Shown here: positions 18,838 through 26,587 of the stretch, piece after piece
How positions within the stretch are numbered: position 1 is the first letter of the stretch
Layout: the number at the start of each line of letters is the position of its first letter
Origin: an uncultured Collinsella sp.
GTDB lineage: Bacteria; Actinomycetota; Coriobacteriia; Coriobacteriales; Coriobacteriaceae
Direction: 5' to 3'
NCBI GenBank assembly: GCA_958453935.1
Contig: CAUDZT010000013.1
Location: 1 to 38,942 of the forward strand
Length of the DNA: 38,942 nucleotides
Notes under the pieces: model-generated
The model's database searches: none
Told to the model about the DNA's origin: nothing
The model's input: the letters and a program-made list of their open reading frames with translations, nothing else
Position numbers and translations under genes: made by a program

Positions 18838-21138
18838 ATGGTCAAGCTGTACGAGGACGGCATTTACCTGCGCGGCGGCAGCGAGGTTGTGCCTGCGGCC
18901 GAGGCTGCCGAGCGCGGTATTACGCAGACGCCCGAGGATGCTAAGCGCGGCACCATCGCGTATTCGATCCTCCAGGCACACAATACGTCCGGAGATCCCG
19001 AGGCGCTCAAGATTCGCTTCGACGCTATGGCGAGCCACGACATCACCTTTGTCGGCATCATCCAGACGGCGCGCGCCTCGGGCATGGAGCAGTTTCCGCT
19101 GCCCTACGTGCTCACCAACTGCCATAACTCGCTGTGCGCCGTGGGCGGCACCATCAACGAGGACGATCACGTCTTTGGCCTTTCCGCGGCCAAGAAGTAC
19201 GGCGGCATCTTCGTTCCGCCGCACATCGCCGTCATCCACTCCTTTATGCGTGAGAACTTCGCCGGCTGCGGCAAGATGATCCTGGGTTCCGACTCGCACA
19301 CCCGCTATGGTGCCCTGGGTACCATGGCCGTGGGCGAGGGCGGCGGCGAGTTGGCAAAGCAGCTGCTGCGCGACACCTACGATGTCGCCTATCCCGGCGT
19401 CGTGGCCATCTACCTCACGGGCGCCCCGCGCCCCGGCGTCGGCCCGCACGATGTGGCGCTCGCCATCATTCGCGCCGTCTTTGCCAAGAGCTACGTCAAG
19501 AACAAGGTCATGGAGTTTGTGGGCCCCGGAATCGCGAGCATGACGACCGATTACCGCAACGGCGTTGACGTCATGACCACCGAGACCACCTGCCTGTCGA
19601 GCATTTGGGCCACCGACGAGGACACGCATGCGTTTTTGGCCATGCACGGCCGCGGCGACGACTACCGCGAGCTCAAGCCCGCCGATGTCGCCTACTACGA
19701 CGGCTGCGTCGAGGTCGATCTGTCGAGCATCAAGCCCATGATCGCGCTGCCGTTCCATCCTTCCAATGGCTTTGAGATCGACGAGCTCAACGAGAACCTC
19801 GAGGACATCCTGCATGAGGTGGAGCTCGAGGCTGCCAAGACCGGCGAGGGCAAGACGCACTTTAGCCTGCTCGACAAGATCGTCGACGGCAAGCTGCACG
19901 TACAGCAGGGCGTTATCGCCGGCTGCTCGGGCGGCAACTACGACTCCGTGGTCCAGGCTGCCCGCGTGCTCAAGGGCGCCAACACCGGCTGCGGCGAGTT
20001 TTCGCTGTCGGTCTATCCCACAAGCCAGCCCGTGGCGCTCGAACTTACGCGCCGTGGCTATATCTACGACCTCATGGAGGCCGGTGCGATCGTGCGCACG
20101 GCGTTCTGCGGTCCGTGCTTTGGCGCTGGCGACACGCCTGCCAACAACGGCCTTTCGATCCGCCACACTACGCGCAACTTCCCCAACCGCGAGGGTTCCA
20201 AGCCGGGTAATGGCCAGCTGAGCGCCGTGGCCCTGATGGATGCTCGCTCCATTGCGGCAACGGCTGCCAACGGTGGCGTCCTGACGCCGGCGACCGACCT
20301 GCCCGAGGAGACTTGGGACGAGGCCTGCGAGTACACCTTTGACGACGCGCCGTACAAGAAGCGCGTGTACTGGGGCTTTGGCAAGGCGGAGCCTGCCGAC
20401 GAGTTGGTCGAAGGCCCCAACATCAAGCCGTGGCCCGCGATGGAGCCTCTCGGCGACGATATCCTGCTCAAGGTTTGCTCCAAGATCATGGACCCGGTCA
20501 CTACGACCGACGAGCTCATTCCCTCGGGTGAGACGAGCTCCTTCCGCTCCAACCCGCTGGGTCTGGCCGAGTTTACGCTGAGCCGCCGCGACCCGGCCTA
20601 CGTGGGCCGTTCCAAGGAGGTTGACGCGGTAGAAAAGCGCCGCGTGGCCGGCGAGGCCACGGGCGACCTGGCGGCGCTCGATGCCGAGCTTGCCGGCGTG
20701 TTTGAGGCGCTGGCCGGCGCGGGCATCGCGGCCGATGCCAAGGCGACCGAGTATGGCTCCATGCTCTACGCCAAGAAGCCGGGCGACGGTTCTGCCCGCG
20801 AGCAGGCCGCGAGCTGCCAGCGCGTAATTGGCGGCCTGGCCAACATCGTCCACGAGTACGCTACCAAGCGCTATCGCTCCAACGTCATGAACTGGGGTAT
20901 GGTGCCCTTCCAGATGGAGGCAGAGCCTGACTTTGAGGTGGGCGATTACGTCTTTGTGCCGGGTATCCGTGCCGCGCTCGATGGCGACCTAAAGGACATC
21001 GCCGCCTACGTGGTGCGCGCCGATGGTGCGGTCGAGCGGATTGAGCTCTACATTGCCGATATGACGGCCGAGGAGCGTGCCATCGTCAAGGCCGGCTGCC
21101 TGATCAACTACAACAAGTTCAAGGCCGCTGCCGAGTAA
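18838..21138 (+). CDS. Aconitase-family hydratase (YbhJ-like)
   Basis: A 766-residue member of the aconitase/isopropylmalate isomerase superfamily. The [4Fe-4S] cysteines are visible: one in AGCSGGNYD and a CGPC pair in FCGPCFGAGDTP. GSDSHTRYGALGTMAVGEGGGE and TNCHNSLCAVGGT are substrate/cluster motifs, and a C-terminal swivel domain follows. It most resembles the large uncharacterised hydratase group that includes E. coli YbhJ; substrate unknown. ATG 18838 is chosen because GGGAGA lies 5 nt upstream; in-frame starts at 18736 (GTG), 18793 and 18802 lack a clear SD. It stands alone, with no leuD/leuB or citrate-cycle genes beside it. Confidence 0.88.
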   Translation: MVKLYEDGIYLRGGSEVVPAAEAAERGITQTPEDAKRGTIAYSILQAHNTSGDPEALKIRFDAMASHDITFVGIIQTARASGMEQFPLPYVLTNCHNSLCAVGGTINEDDHVFGLSAAKKYGGIFVPPHIAVIHSFMRENFAGCGKMILGSDSHTRYGALGTMAVGEGGGELAKQLLRDTYDVAYPGVVAIYLTGAPRPGVGPHDVALAIIRAVFAKSYVKNKVMEFVGPGIASMTTDYRNGVDVMTTETTCLSSIWATDEDTHAFLAMHGRGDDYRELKPADVAYYDGCVEVDLSSIKPMIALPFHPSNGFEIDELNENLEDILHEVELEAAKTGEGKTHFSLLDKIVDGKLHVQQGVIAGCSGGNYDSVVQAARVLKGANTGCGEFSLSVYPTSQPVALELTRRGYIYDLMEAGAIVRTAFCGPCFGAGDTPANNGLSIRHTTRNFPNREGSKPGNGQLSAVALMDARSIAATAANGGVLTPATDLPEETWDEACEYTFDDAPYKKRVYWGFGKAEPADELVEGPNIKPWPAMEPLGDDILLKVCSKIMDPVTTTDELIPSGETSSFRSNPLGLAEFTLSRRDPAYVGRSKEVDAVEKRRVAGEATGDLAALDAELAGVFEALAGAGIAADAKATEYGSMLYAKKPGDGSAREQAASCQRVIGGLANIVHEYATKRYRSNVMNWGMVPFQMEAEPDFEVGDYVFVPGIRAALDGDLKDIAAYVVRADGAVERIELYIADMTAEERAIVKAGCLINYNKFKAAAE

Positions 21139-21153
21139 CGCACTTAATTGTCC

Positions 21154-21227
21154 GCCCGGGGCTTACCCTTTCCCGCTCGCTCACGCGCTTCGCGAGGGTC
21201 GCGTTCGGGAAAGGGTAAGCCCCGGGC
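21154..21227. repeat. 22-bp perfect inverted repeat downstream of the hydratase gene
   Basis: The arm 21154-21175 (starting GCCCGGGGCTTACC) and the arm 21206-21227 are perfect reverse complements. The 30-nt loop has an inner CGCG-CTT-CGCG hairpin. There is no T-run. It is a very stable structure 15 bases after the stop codon and may protect the mRNA 3' end. Confidence 0.8.
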
Positions 21228-21284
21228 TACATTTCTGCGTTCTCGTTGGGTCTTGAGGGACGCTAATAAATAGACTTGCTTGAT

Positions 21285-21315
21285 GCCGTCCCTGTTATCG
21301 GGGCGGCTTCTTTTT
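21285..21315 (+). terminator. Terminator of the hydratase transcript
   Basis: GCCGTCCC (21285-21292) pairs with GGGGCGGC (21300-21307, one G-U pair), then TTCTTTTT. It lies about 150 nt beyond the stop codon, after the long inverted repeat. Confidence 0.7.
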
Positions 21316-21322
21316 GTTGAAA

Positions 21323-21357
21323 ACCACCACAAAGGGGACAGGCACCTTTGTGGGGGT
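21323..21357. repeat. ACCACCACAAAGG palindrome, copy 1
   Basis: ACCACCACAAAGG, core GGACAGGCA, then CCTTTGTGGGGGT (one change in the right arm). It has the same design as copies at 22189-22223 and 22993-23027, but here the GGGGACAG core reads on the plus strand. Confidence 0.82.
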
Positions 21358-21410
21358 GGGGACGAGCTCGATGTTGTTGTGATCGTTGAGCGGCATGTTA
21401 ATGGGCGGCT

Positions 21411-22079
21411 CTACAGGATTTCATCTGGGTTGACGGGTTTGGTTGTTTTGGGGATGCCGAGTTTGGAGGACGCGAAATCGTCAACATTGTCCTTAATTCC
21501 GTCTTTGGTGTAGACAGTGACCATATAGGTGCTGTGTCCGAATTCGCCCTTGTCGCGTGTTGCCCAGGCATCCCAGTAGGCGGCCCCGTTTCGCCCTTTG
21601 ATTTTTCCGACACGGCGGAGTTCTGTTCGCTTTAATTTCTGGTTGCTATAGATGGTTCGACCGGCCTCCTCGGTGAGCCCGCACTGTCCAAGCATCTTGT
21701 CGAGGACTTGGTTCATGTGGCGCTCATCGGTGTTTGGTGCGTAGTCGTAGGCGAGGGTGATGGAGTCGAGTGGCTGGTCGTCGATTAGATAGTTTAGCGC
21801 CTGAGGTCCAAGGCAGAAATAGGGGGAGCATCCGTCGATCTGACCGAGCAGTGGCAACTTTGACTGCCAACTTCCGGTGGGAATTCCATCTTCGTAAAAC
21901 ACGCCGCGACAGATAAAGGAGAGCGAGGTGGCACGCGAGCCGGCGTCGACCATTCCGCATAAATCGAAGGGCGAGGTGATACCAAGGGAAAAGGGCGTGA
22001 TGACGATAAGGAAGAGCATCACGATGGGTATGGCGAGAATGGCGATGACGTTGCGACCGGTGGAATGAGGCGGCTTCAT
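21411..22079 (-). CDS. Small membrane-anchored protein of unknown function
   Basis: A 222-residue protein I do not recognise. ATG 22079 is chosen because GAGGAG lies 5-6 nt upstream and a membrane segment follows at once (NVIAILAIPIVMLFLIVIT, ~10-30). The outward-facing remainder has four Cys in the first half (FDLCGMV, SFICRGV, DGCSPYFCLG), suggesting disulfides, and one later (LGQCGL). Then comes YWDAWATRDKGEFGHSTYMVTVYTK, a strand-rich region. It diverges from the gene at 22313, a protein of the same size and membrane layout; the two are not clearly alike in sequence. GC content is lower than in neighbouring operons. Confidence 0.72.
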   Translation of the reverse strand: MKPPHSTGRNVIAILAIPIVMLFLIVITPFSLGITSPFDLCGMVDAGSRATSLSFICRGVFYEDGIPTGSWQSKLPLLGQIDGCSPYFCLGPQALNYLIDDQPLDSITLAYDYAPNTDERHMNQVLDKMLGQCGLTEEAGRTIYSNQKLKRTELRRVGKIKGRNGAAYWDAWATRDKGEFGHSTYMVTVYTKDGIKDNVDDFASSKLGIPKTTKPVNPDEIL

Positions 22080-22188
22080 ATGCGCTCCTCGAGACAAAGA
22101 TCTGTTGAGGATAGGAGAAATGGATATGTTCAGAGAACAATTCAAGTTTAATCTCATGGCGCGAGATGGTCGACCGTTAGCGTCGAAA

Positions 22189-22223
22189 ACCACCACAAAG
22201 GTGCCTGTCCCCTTTGTGGTGGT
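22189..22223. repeat. ACCACCACAAAGG palindrome, copy 2
   Basis: ACCACCACAAAGG (22189-22201), TGCCTGTCC, CCTTTGTGGTGGT (22211-22223): a perfect 13-bp stem. It lies between the two divergent gene starts, so both transcripts could originate near it. Confidence 0.88.
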
Positions 22224-22312
22224 GAGGAGCGCGCGGCTTCTTTTGGTAATAGTGCTGGCTGGCGATATCATTAGTGCAGGTAGCGAAGGTTTGCGTTGCG
22301 AGGTGCTTTGCT

Positions 22313-22984
22313 GTGAGAAGTCCTGCCCGTATTGGATTGATTGTTTTGGCGCTTGCGATTGCCGTGGTTGGCATGGGCACTGTCGGCATGGCGTTTCTAC
22401 CTGCTGCGGTGACGGAGCCGGTGGTCAAGCCTGTGACTCAATCTGTCGAACTTCTGACCGGCGACGACAAGCCCGAGACCATTACCGTTGATTTTGATGA
22501 GCAACCGGCTGCGCTGGGCATTAGTAATTATCCACGTATTCAGCTTGGGGCTATGCGCTATACCACGGATTCTAGTCTGATCGACAGGGCGTCCGAGCTG
22601 CTCAAGGGCAAAACCTTTAAGCGTTGGTACGGATATGCGTCCTATCGGGCAAAAGCGAACGACATGGTCGGCGGATGCCACTCTTCCATCGAGCTGGACA
22701 CTGCAAACGGCGCAAAGTTATGTGATGTCTCGTACGATCCGGGCTACGAGGGCAATGAGGGTCCGGGCATCTACATCATGGACGGCGATGTCGCCTATGT
22801 CATGGAGGGCGACCAGACCGAGCTCAACGATTTTATGGGTCAGTGTATCCAAGATGCCTATAAACAGACCTGCTTGCCCGACCCGCAGACTGCACGCGAT
22901 AGTGGGTCTGCCCGTACATGGCTGTTCGAGGATGAGATGCCCTGGACCGTCGAATCGGGAAGTACGGGTTCGGCGAAGGAGTAG
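22313..22984 (+). CDS. Small secreted or membrane-anchored protein of unknown function
   Basis: A 223-residue protein I do not recognise. GTG 22313 is preferred because GAGGTG lies 7 nt upstream; an in-frame GTG at 22274 has no SD. Residues ~6-30 are a membrane/signal segment (IGLIVLALAIAVVGMGTVGMAFL). The outer part contains YGYASYRAKANDMVGG, then C-SSIELDTANGAKLCDVSY, and IYIMDGDVAYVMEGDQTELNDFMGQC. The alternating strand pattern suggests a small beta-rich domain. It is followed at 22993 by a palindrome and T-run that may terminate it. Confidence 0.72.
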   Translation: MRSPARIGLIVLALAIAVVGMGTVGMAFLPAAVTEPVVKPVTQSVELLTGDDKPETITVDFDEQPAALGISNYPRIQLGAMRYTTDSSLIDRASELLKGKTFKRWYGYASYRAKANDMVGGCHSSIELDTANGAKLCDVSYDPGYEGNEGPGIYIMDGDVAYVMEGDQTELNDFMGQCIQDAYKQTCLPDPQTARDSGSARTWLFEDEMPWTVESGSTGSAKE

Positions 22985-22992
22985 AGACCGCG

Positions 22993-23027
22993 ACCACCAC
23001 AAAGGTGCCTGTCCCTTTTGTGGTGGT
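22993..23027. repeat. ACCACCACAAAGG palindrome, copy 3 (possible terminator)
   Basis: ACCACCACAAA, GGTGCCTGTCCCT, TTTGTGGTGGT, with TTTT right after it on the plus strand. An outer GACCG / CGGTC pair extends the stem (22986-23035). It starts 9 bases after the stop codon of the preceding gene. Confidence 0.85.
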
Positions 23028-23037
23028 TTTCGGTCTG

Positions 23038-23253
23038 TCTCGATCTGTAACATCTTGGCCGCAAAAGTGGGCCTGGTGTTACAGATTTAGATTTTTGATC
23101 CGGGTGTTTTCTGTTCGTCTCGATTTGTAACAGATAGAGCTCTATTTGCTGACTAGATGTTACAGATTTAGATAAACGGGTGCCGCTGGTCATTTCATCT
23201 CGATCTGTAACATCTAGAGCCATAAACAGCCGCTAGATGTTACAGATTGAGAT
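23038..23253. repeat. Three tandem TCTCGATCTGTAACA hairpins
   Basis: Unit 1 is 23038-23091, unit 2 is 23118-23172 and unit 3 is 23207-23253. Each has a left arm near TCTCGATCTGTAACA and a right arm near TGTTACAGATTTAGA, with different loops. Unit 3 is the most regular: 21 bp (23207-23227 with 23233-23253) with one G-U-type mismatch. Units are spaced ~80-90 nt. They fill the gap upstream of the clpB promoter; nothing else is seen there. Confidence 0.8.
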
Positions 23254-23314
23254 AGTAAGGGGACGAGGCCGTAGCGGGTGAGCGAACCTGCTCCCTATCT
23301 TTCAATCACTCAGA

Positions 23315-23350
23315 AAATCTTATATATAGAGACTTAGATTTGTGTATAAG
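23315..23350 (+). promoter_or_regulatory. clpB promoter with HspR-type inverted repeat
   Basis: AAATCTTA (23315-23322), 11 nt, TTAGATTT (23334-23341), then -10 box TATAAG (23345-23350). Both half-sites are identical to those at the dnaK promoter, with the same spacer length and near-identical distance to the -10 box, while the flanks differ. The leader then carries a GGGTGGCCACCC palindrome (around 23404) before the clpB SD. Confidence 0.75.
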
Positions 23351-23430
23351 ATCGCGCAAAGCTGGCAACAATACTTCTCGAACAACGTGAAGCCGCCCCG
23401 TAGGGTGGCCACCCCAAGAGAGGTGATTCC

Positions 23431-26058
23431 ATGAGAATCGATAAGCTAGCAATGACGTCGCGCGAGGCGTTACAGACCGCCATGAGCACGGCTGCCGACG
23501 CACAGGCCGGCGCGGTGGAGCCGATTCACCTGTTGTCTGCCCTGCTCGGTGCCGGCGAGCGCAATATCTCCGTGATCATCGAGCGCATCGGTGCCGACCC
23601 GGCTCAGCTCGCACGCTCCACCCAGGACGCCATCGACCGCGCACCCAAGGTTTCGGGCGAGGGTCAGCAGATGGGTCTTTCCAACGAGCTTGTCCGCGTG
23701 ATCGAGAAGGCCGAGAAGAAGGCCACCAAGATGGGCGACAGCTTTGTGGTGACCGAGCATCTGCTGATGGCGCTTGCCGAGGACAAGGGCGACGCGGGCC
23801 GCGTGCTGCGCGACGCCGGCGTGACCAAGGAGCGCATCGAGCAGGTCTACGAGGAGCTGCGCGGCGATGACCGCGTGACGTCTGCCGAGGACAAGACGCA
23901 GTTTGAGGCGTTGGAGCAGTACGGTCGCAACATCTGCGATCTGGCCCGCGCCGGCAAGCTCGACCCGGTCATCGGCCGTACCGACGAGATCCGTCGTACT
24001 ATTCAGGTTCTGTCCCGCCGCACCAAGAACAACCCCGTGCTTATCGGCGAGCCGGGCGTCGGCAAGACGGCCATCGTCGAGGGCATCGCCCAGCGTATCG
24101 TGGCCGGCGACGTGCCGAGCACCCTGCGCGATCGCGACCTCATCGAGCTCGACATGAGCGCGCTGGTCGCCGGCGCTAAGTACCGCGGCGAGTTCGAGGA
24201 CCGCTTGAAGGCCGTGCTCAAAGAAGTGCAAAAATCCGAGGGCAAGGTTATCCTGTTCATCGATGAGCTCCACACCATCGTGGGCGCGGGCGCTACCGAG
24301 GGCTCCATGGACGCCGGCAACATCCTCAAGCCGGCGCTTGCTCGTGGCGACCTGCACGCGATTGGCGCGACCACGCTCGACGAGTACCGTAAGTACATCG
24401 AGAAGGACGCGGCGCTCGCCCGTCGTTTCCAGACGGTGATGGTGAGCGAGCCCACCGTCGAGGACACCATCTCCATCCTGCGTGGCCTCAAGGAGAAGTA
24501 CGAGATCTTCCACGGCGTGCACATCACCGATAGCGCGCTCGTGGCCGCCGCCGATCTCTCCGATCGCTACATCGCCGACCGCTTCCTGCCCGACAAGGCC
24601 ATCGATCTGGTCGATGAGGCCGCAAGCCGCCTGCGCATGGAGCTCGACAGCATGCCGGTCGAGATCGATGCCACCACGCGTCAGCTCACCCAGCTGCAGA
24701 TTGAGGAGCAGGCGCTCATGAAGGAGACCGATGACGCCTCCAAGGAGCGTCTGGAAGCCCTGCGCCAGGAGATTGCCGAGGTCCAGGAAAAGCTCAACGT
24801 GCAAAAGGCCGGCTGGCTCAACCAAAAGAACGCCATCGACCACGTGCAGGAGCTTAAGGGCCAGCTTGACGAGGCCAAGAGCGAAGAGGAGCGCGCGACG
24901 CGCAACGGCGACCTGGGTCGTGCGTCCGAGCTGCGCTTCTCCGTGATTCCGGGCCTGCAGCAGCAGATTCAGGAGTCCGAGGCTGCGCTCGAGGCACAAA
25001 AGGAGCAGAACGGCGAGGGCCTCAACGAGCAGGTGACCTCCGACGAGATCGCCGAGGTCGTGAGCGCCTGGACCGGCGTGCCCGTCTCCAAGATGATGCA
25101 GGGCGAGCTCGACAAGCTGAAAGGCCTGGAGGGCGAGCTGCATAAGCGCGTCATCGGTCAGGACGAGGCCGTGTCCGCTGTGGCCGCGGCCGTGCGCCGT
25201 AGCCGTGCGGGCCTCTCCGATCCGGACAAGCCCATCGGCAGCTTCTTCTTCCTGGGCCCCACCGGCGTGGGCAAGACCGAGCTCGCCAAGGCGCTTGCCG
25301 AGTGCCTGTTCGATGACGAGCGTGCGCTCGTGCGTATCGACATGTCCGAGTACATGGAGAAGTTCAGCGTCCAACGTCTGATCGGTGCGCCTCCGGGATA
25401 CGTTGGCTACGACGAGGGCGGCCAGCTCACCGAGGCCGTGCGTCGTCGTCCGTACTCCGTAATCTTGCTCGACGAGATGGAGAAAGCTCACCCGGATGTC
25501 TTTAACGTGCTGCTGCAGGTGCTCGACGATGGCCGTCTAACCGATGGCCAGGGTCGCCAAGTGTCCTTCAAGAACACGATTATCATCATGACGAGCAACG
25601 TGGGCTCTAAGGCTATCGCCGATCTGTCCGGCAAGGACGAGGAGGAGATGCGCCATCAGGTCGACGCGGCCATGGCTCAAACCTTCCGCCCCGAGTTCCT
25701 CAACCGTATCGACGATATCGTGGTGTTCCATCCGCTCGGCATGGCGCAGATCGAAAAGATCGTCGATATTCAGCTCGCCGACGTCCGCGCACGTCTGGCC
25801 AAGGAGCGCATGACGCTTGCCATCACCCCGGCGGCCAAGCAGATGCTCGCCGTGGGCGGCCTGGACCCGGTTTTTGGCGCCCGTCCGCTCAAGCGTCTCG
25901 TGCAGCGCGAGGTCGTGGATGCCATTGCCGCCGCTATTATCGACGGTACGGTGCGCGAGGGCGATCAGGTGACGGTCGATGCCGACAAGGACGGCGGCTT
26001 TACCGTCGTGTGCGACAACACGCCGACGGCCACCTACGAGGTTCCAGACGCCGAGTAG
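23431..26058 (+). CDS. clpB: ClpB disaggregase (Hsp100)
   Basis: An 875-residue AAA+ chaperone that extracts proteins from aggregates with DnaK. N-terminal Clp_N repeats cover ~1-145. NBD1 has Walker A GEPGVGKT (206-213) and Walker B VILFIDELHT. The coiled-coil middle domain (~395-530) distinguishes ClpB from ClpA/C. NBD2 has Walker A GPTGVGKT (609-616) and IGAPPGYVGYDEGG. The C-terminal D2-small domain ends in an acidic tail. Strong SD AGAGAGGTGA precedes ATG. It is probably regulated by HspR together with dnaK. Confidence 0.97.
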   Translation: MRIDKLAMTSREALQTAMSTAADAQAGAVEPIHLLSALLGAGERNISVIIERIGADPAQLARSTQDAIDRAPKVSGEGQQMGLSNELVRVIEKAEKKATKMGDSFVVTEHLLMALAEDKGDAGRVLRDAGVTKERIEQVYEELRGDDRVTSAEDKTQFEALEQYGRNICDLARAGKLDPVIGRTDEIRRTIQVLSRRTKNNPVLIGEPGVGKTAIVEGIAQRIVAGDVPSTLRDRDLIELDMSALVAGAKYRGEFEDRLKAVLKEVQKSEGKVILFIDELHTIVGAGATEGSMDAGNILKPALARGDLHAIGATTLDEYRKYIEKDAALARRFQTVMVSEPTVEDTISILRGLKEKYEIFHGVHITDSALVAAADLSDRYIADRFLPDKAIDLVDEAASRLRMELDSMPVEIDATTRQLTQLQIEEQALMKETDDASKERLEALRQEIAEVQEKLNVQKAGWLNQKNAIDHVQELKGQLDEAKSEEERATRNGDLGRASELRFSVIPGLQQQIQESEAALEAQKEQNGEGLNEQVTSDEIAEVVSAWTGVPVSKMMQGELDKLKGLEGELHKRVIGQDEAVSAVAAAVRRSRAGLSDPDKPIGSFFFLGPTGVGKTELAKALAECLFDDERALVRIDMSEYMEKFSVQRLIGAPPGYVGYDEGGQLTEAVRRRPYSVILLDEMEKAHPDVFNVLLQVLDDGRLTDGQGRQVSFKNTIIIMTSNVGSKAIADLSGKDEEEMRHQVDAAMAQTFRPEFLNRIDDIVVFHPLGMAQIEKIVDIQLADVRARLAKERMTLAITPAAKQMLAVGGLDPVFGARPLKRLVQREVVDAIAAAIIDGTVREGDQVTVDADKDGGFTVVCDNTPTATYEVPDAE

Positions 26059-26101
26059 ATTTTGGGACCGGCTCTAAAACCGCCCCTCATCGCAAAACGC
26101 C

Positions 26102-26137
26102 AAGGGCGGCGGATCCAATTGGATCCGCCGCCCTTTT
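26102..26137 (+). terminator. Terminator of clpB
   Basis: AAGGGCGGCGGATCC (26102-26116), loop AATT, and the perfect reverse complement (26121-26135), followed by TTT. Strong canonical structure 43 bases after the stop codon. Confidence 0.93.
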
Positions 26138-26190
26138 TCGTGCGACAATCGATAATGTTGAACACGATTGCATGGCAAGGAGATATGCAG

Positions 26191-26385
26191 ATGATAGACA
26201 AGAACAAGACGAATACGCCGGCGATCGATGCCGCGCCCGCCGCACCCAAGCCTGCGCCTAAGCCGGCACCCAAGCCGCGCGACCCCTACATCCGTGCCGA
26301 GAACGAGGACGACGACGGCTACGATCCCTACAGCGATCGCCGCCCCGAGCGCGAGCCCCTCTTCGAAGCCGACCCCTGGCGTTAA
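26191..26385 (+). CDS. Short Pro/Ala/Lys-rich protein of unknown function
   Basis: A 64-residue protein. ATG 26191 is favoured because AAGGAG lies 8 nt upstream; an in-frame ATG at 26185 would be only 2 nt from it. The N-terminal part has a PAPKPAPKPAPKP repeat, the rest is strongly charged (RAENEDDDGYDPYSD, PEREPLFEADPW). It is likely disordered. A possible -10 box GATAAT lies near 26151. Family unknown; Collinsella-like lineage-specific small protein is a guess. Confidence 0.6.
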   Translation: MIDKNKTNTPAIDAAPAAPKPAPKPAPKPRDPYIRAENEDDDGYDPYSDRRPEREPLFEADPWR

Positions 26386-26533
26386 GTAGCTCATTTTGGA
26401 CGGGGCTCTTTTAGCTACTTGGGCTGCTATGTGAGCCAGCATCTAATAGGAGCCGCTAGCCCTGGCCTTTGATGTTCGGCAACAGAAAAACTTGCTTAGC
26501 TACTAATCAAGTTACACGTAATCTTGCTCTCCT

Positions 26534-26565
26534 GCTAATCAAGAATCGATATAATCTTGATTAGC
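26534..26565 (+). promoter_or_regulatory. Palindromic operator over the -10 box of the DUF4143 ATPase gene
   Basis: GCTAATCAAGA (26534-26544), 10 nt, TCTTGATTAGC (26555-26565), a perfect 11-bp inverted repeat. A consensus TATAAT lies inside it at 26550-26555. Further half-sites (CTAATCAAG near 26503, AATCTTG near 26519, CAAGATT near 26573) surround it. No regulator gene adjoins it. The remaining gap 26386-26533 shows only a weak AAGTAGCT...AGCTACTT hairpin. Confidence 0.72.
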
Positions 26566-26587
26566 ATATAAGCAAGATTGGAGAATC

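Noticed and set aside
22080..22271. An N-terminal extension of the minus-strand membrane protein through the palindrome at 22189
   Set aside because: The extension would translate a repeat element; the ATG at 22079 has an SD and a membrane segment right after it.
23038..23253. The three tandem hairpins as a CRISPR array
   Set aside because: Units are inverted repeats with variable spacing and only three copies; no cas genes are nearby and no constant direct repeat/spacer pattern exists.
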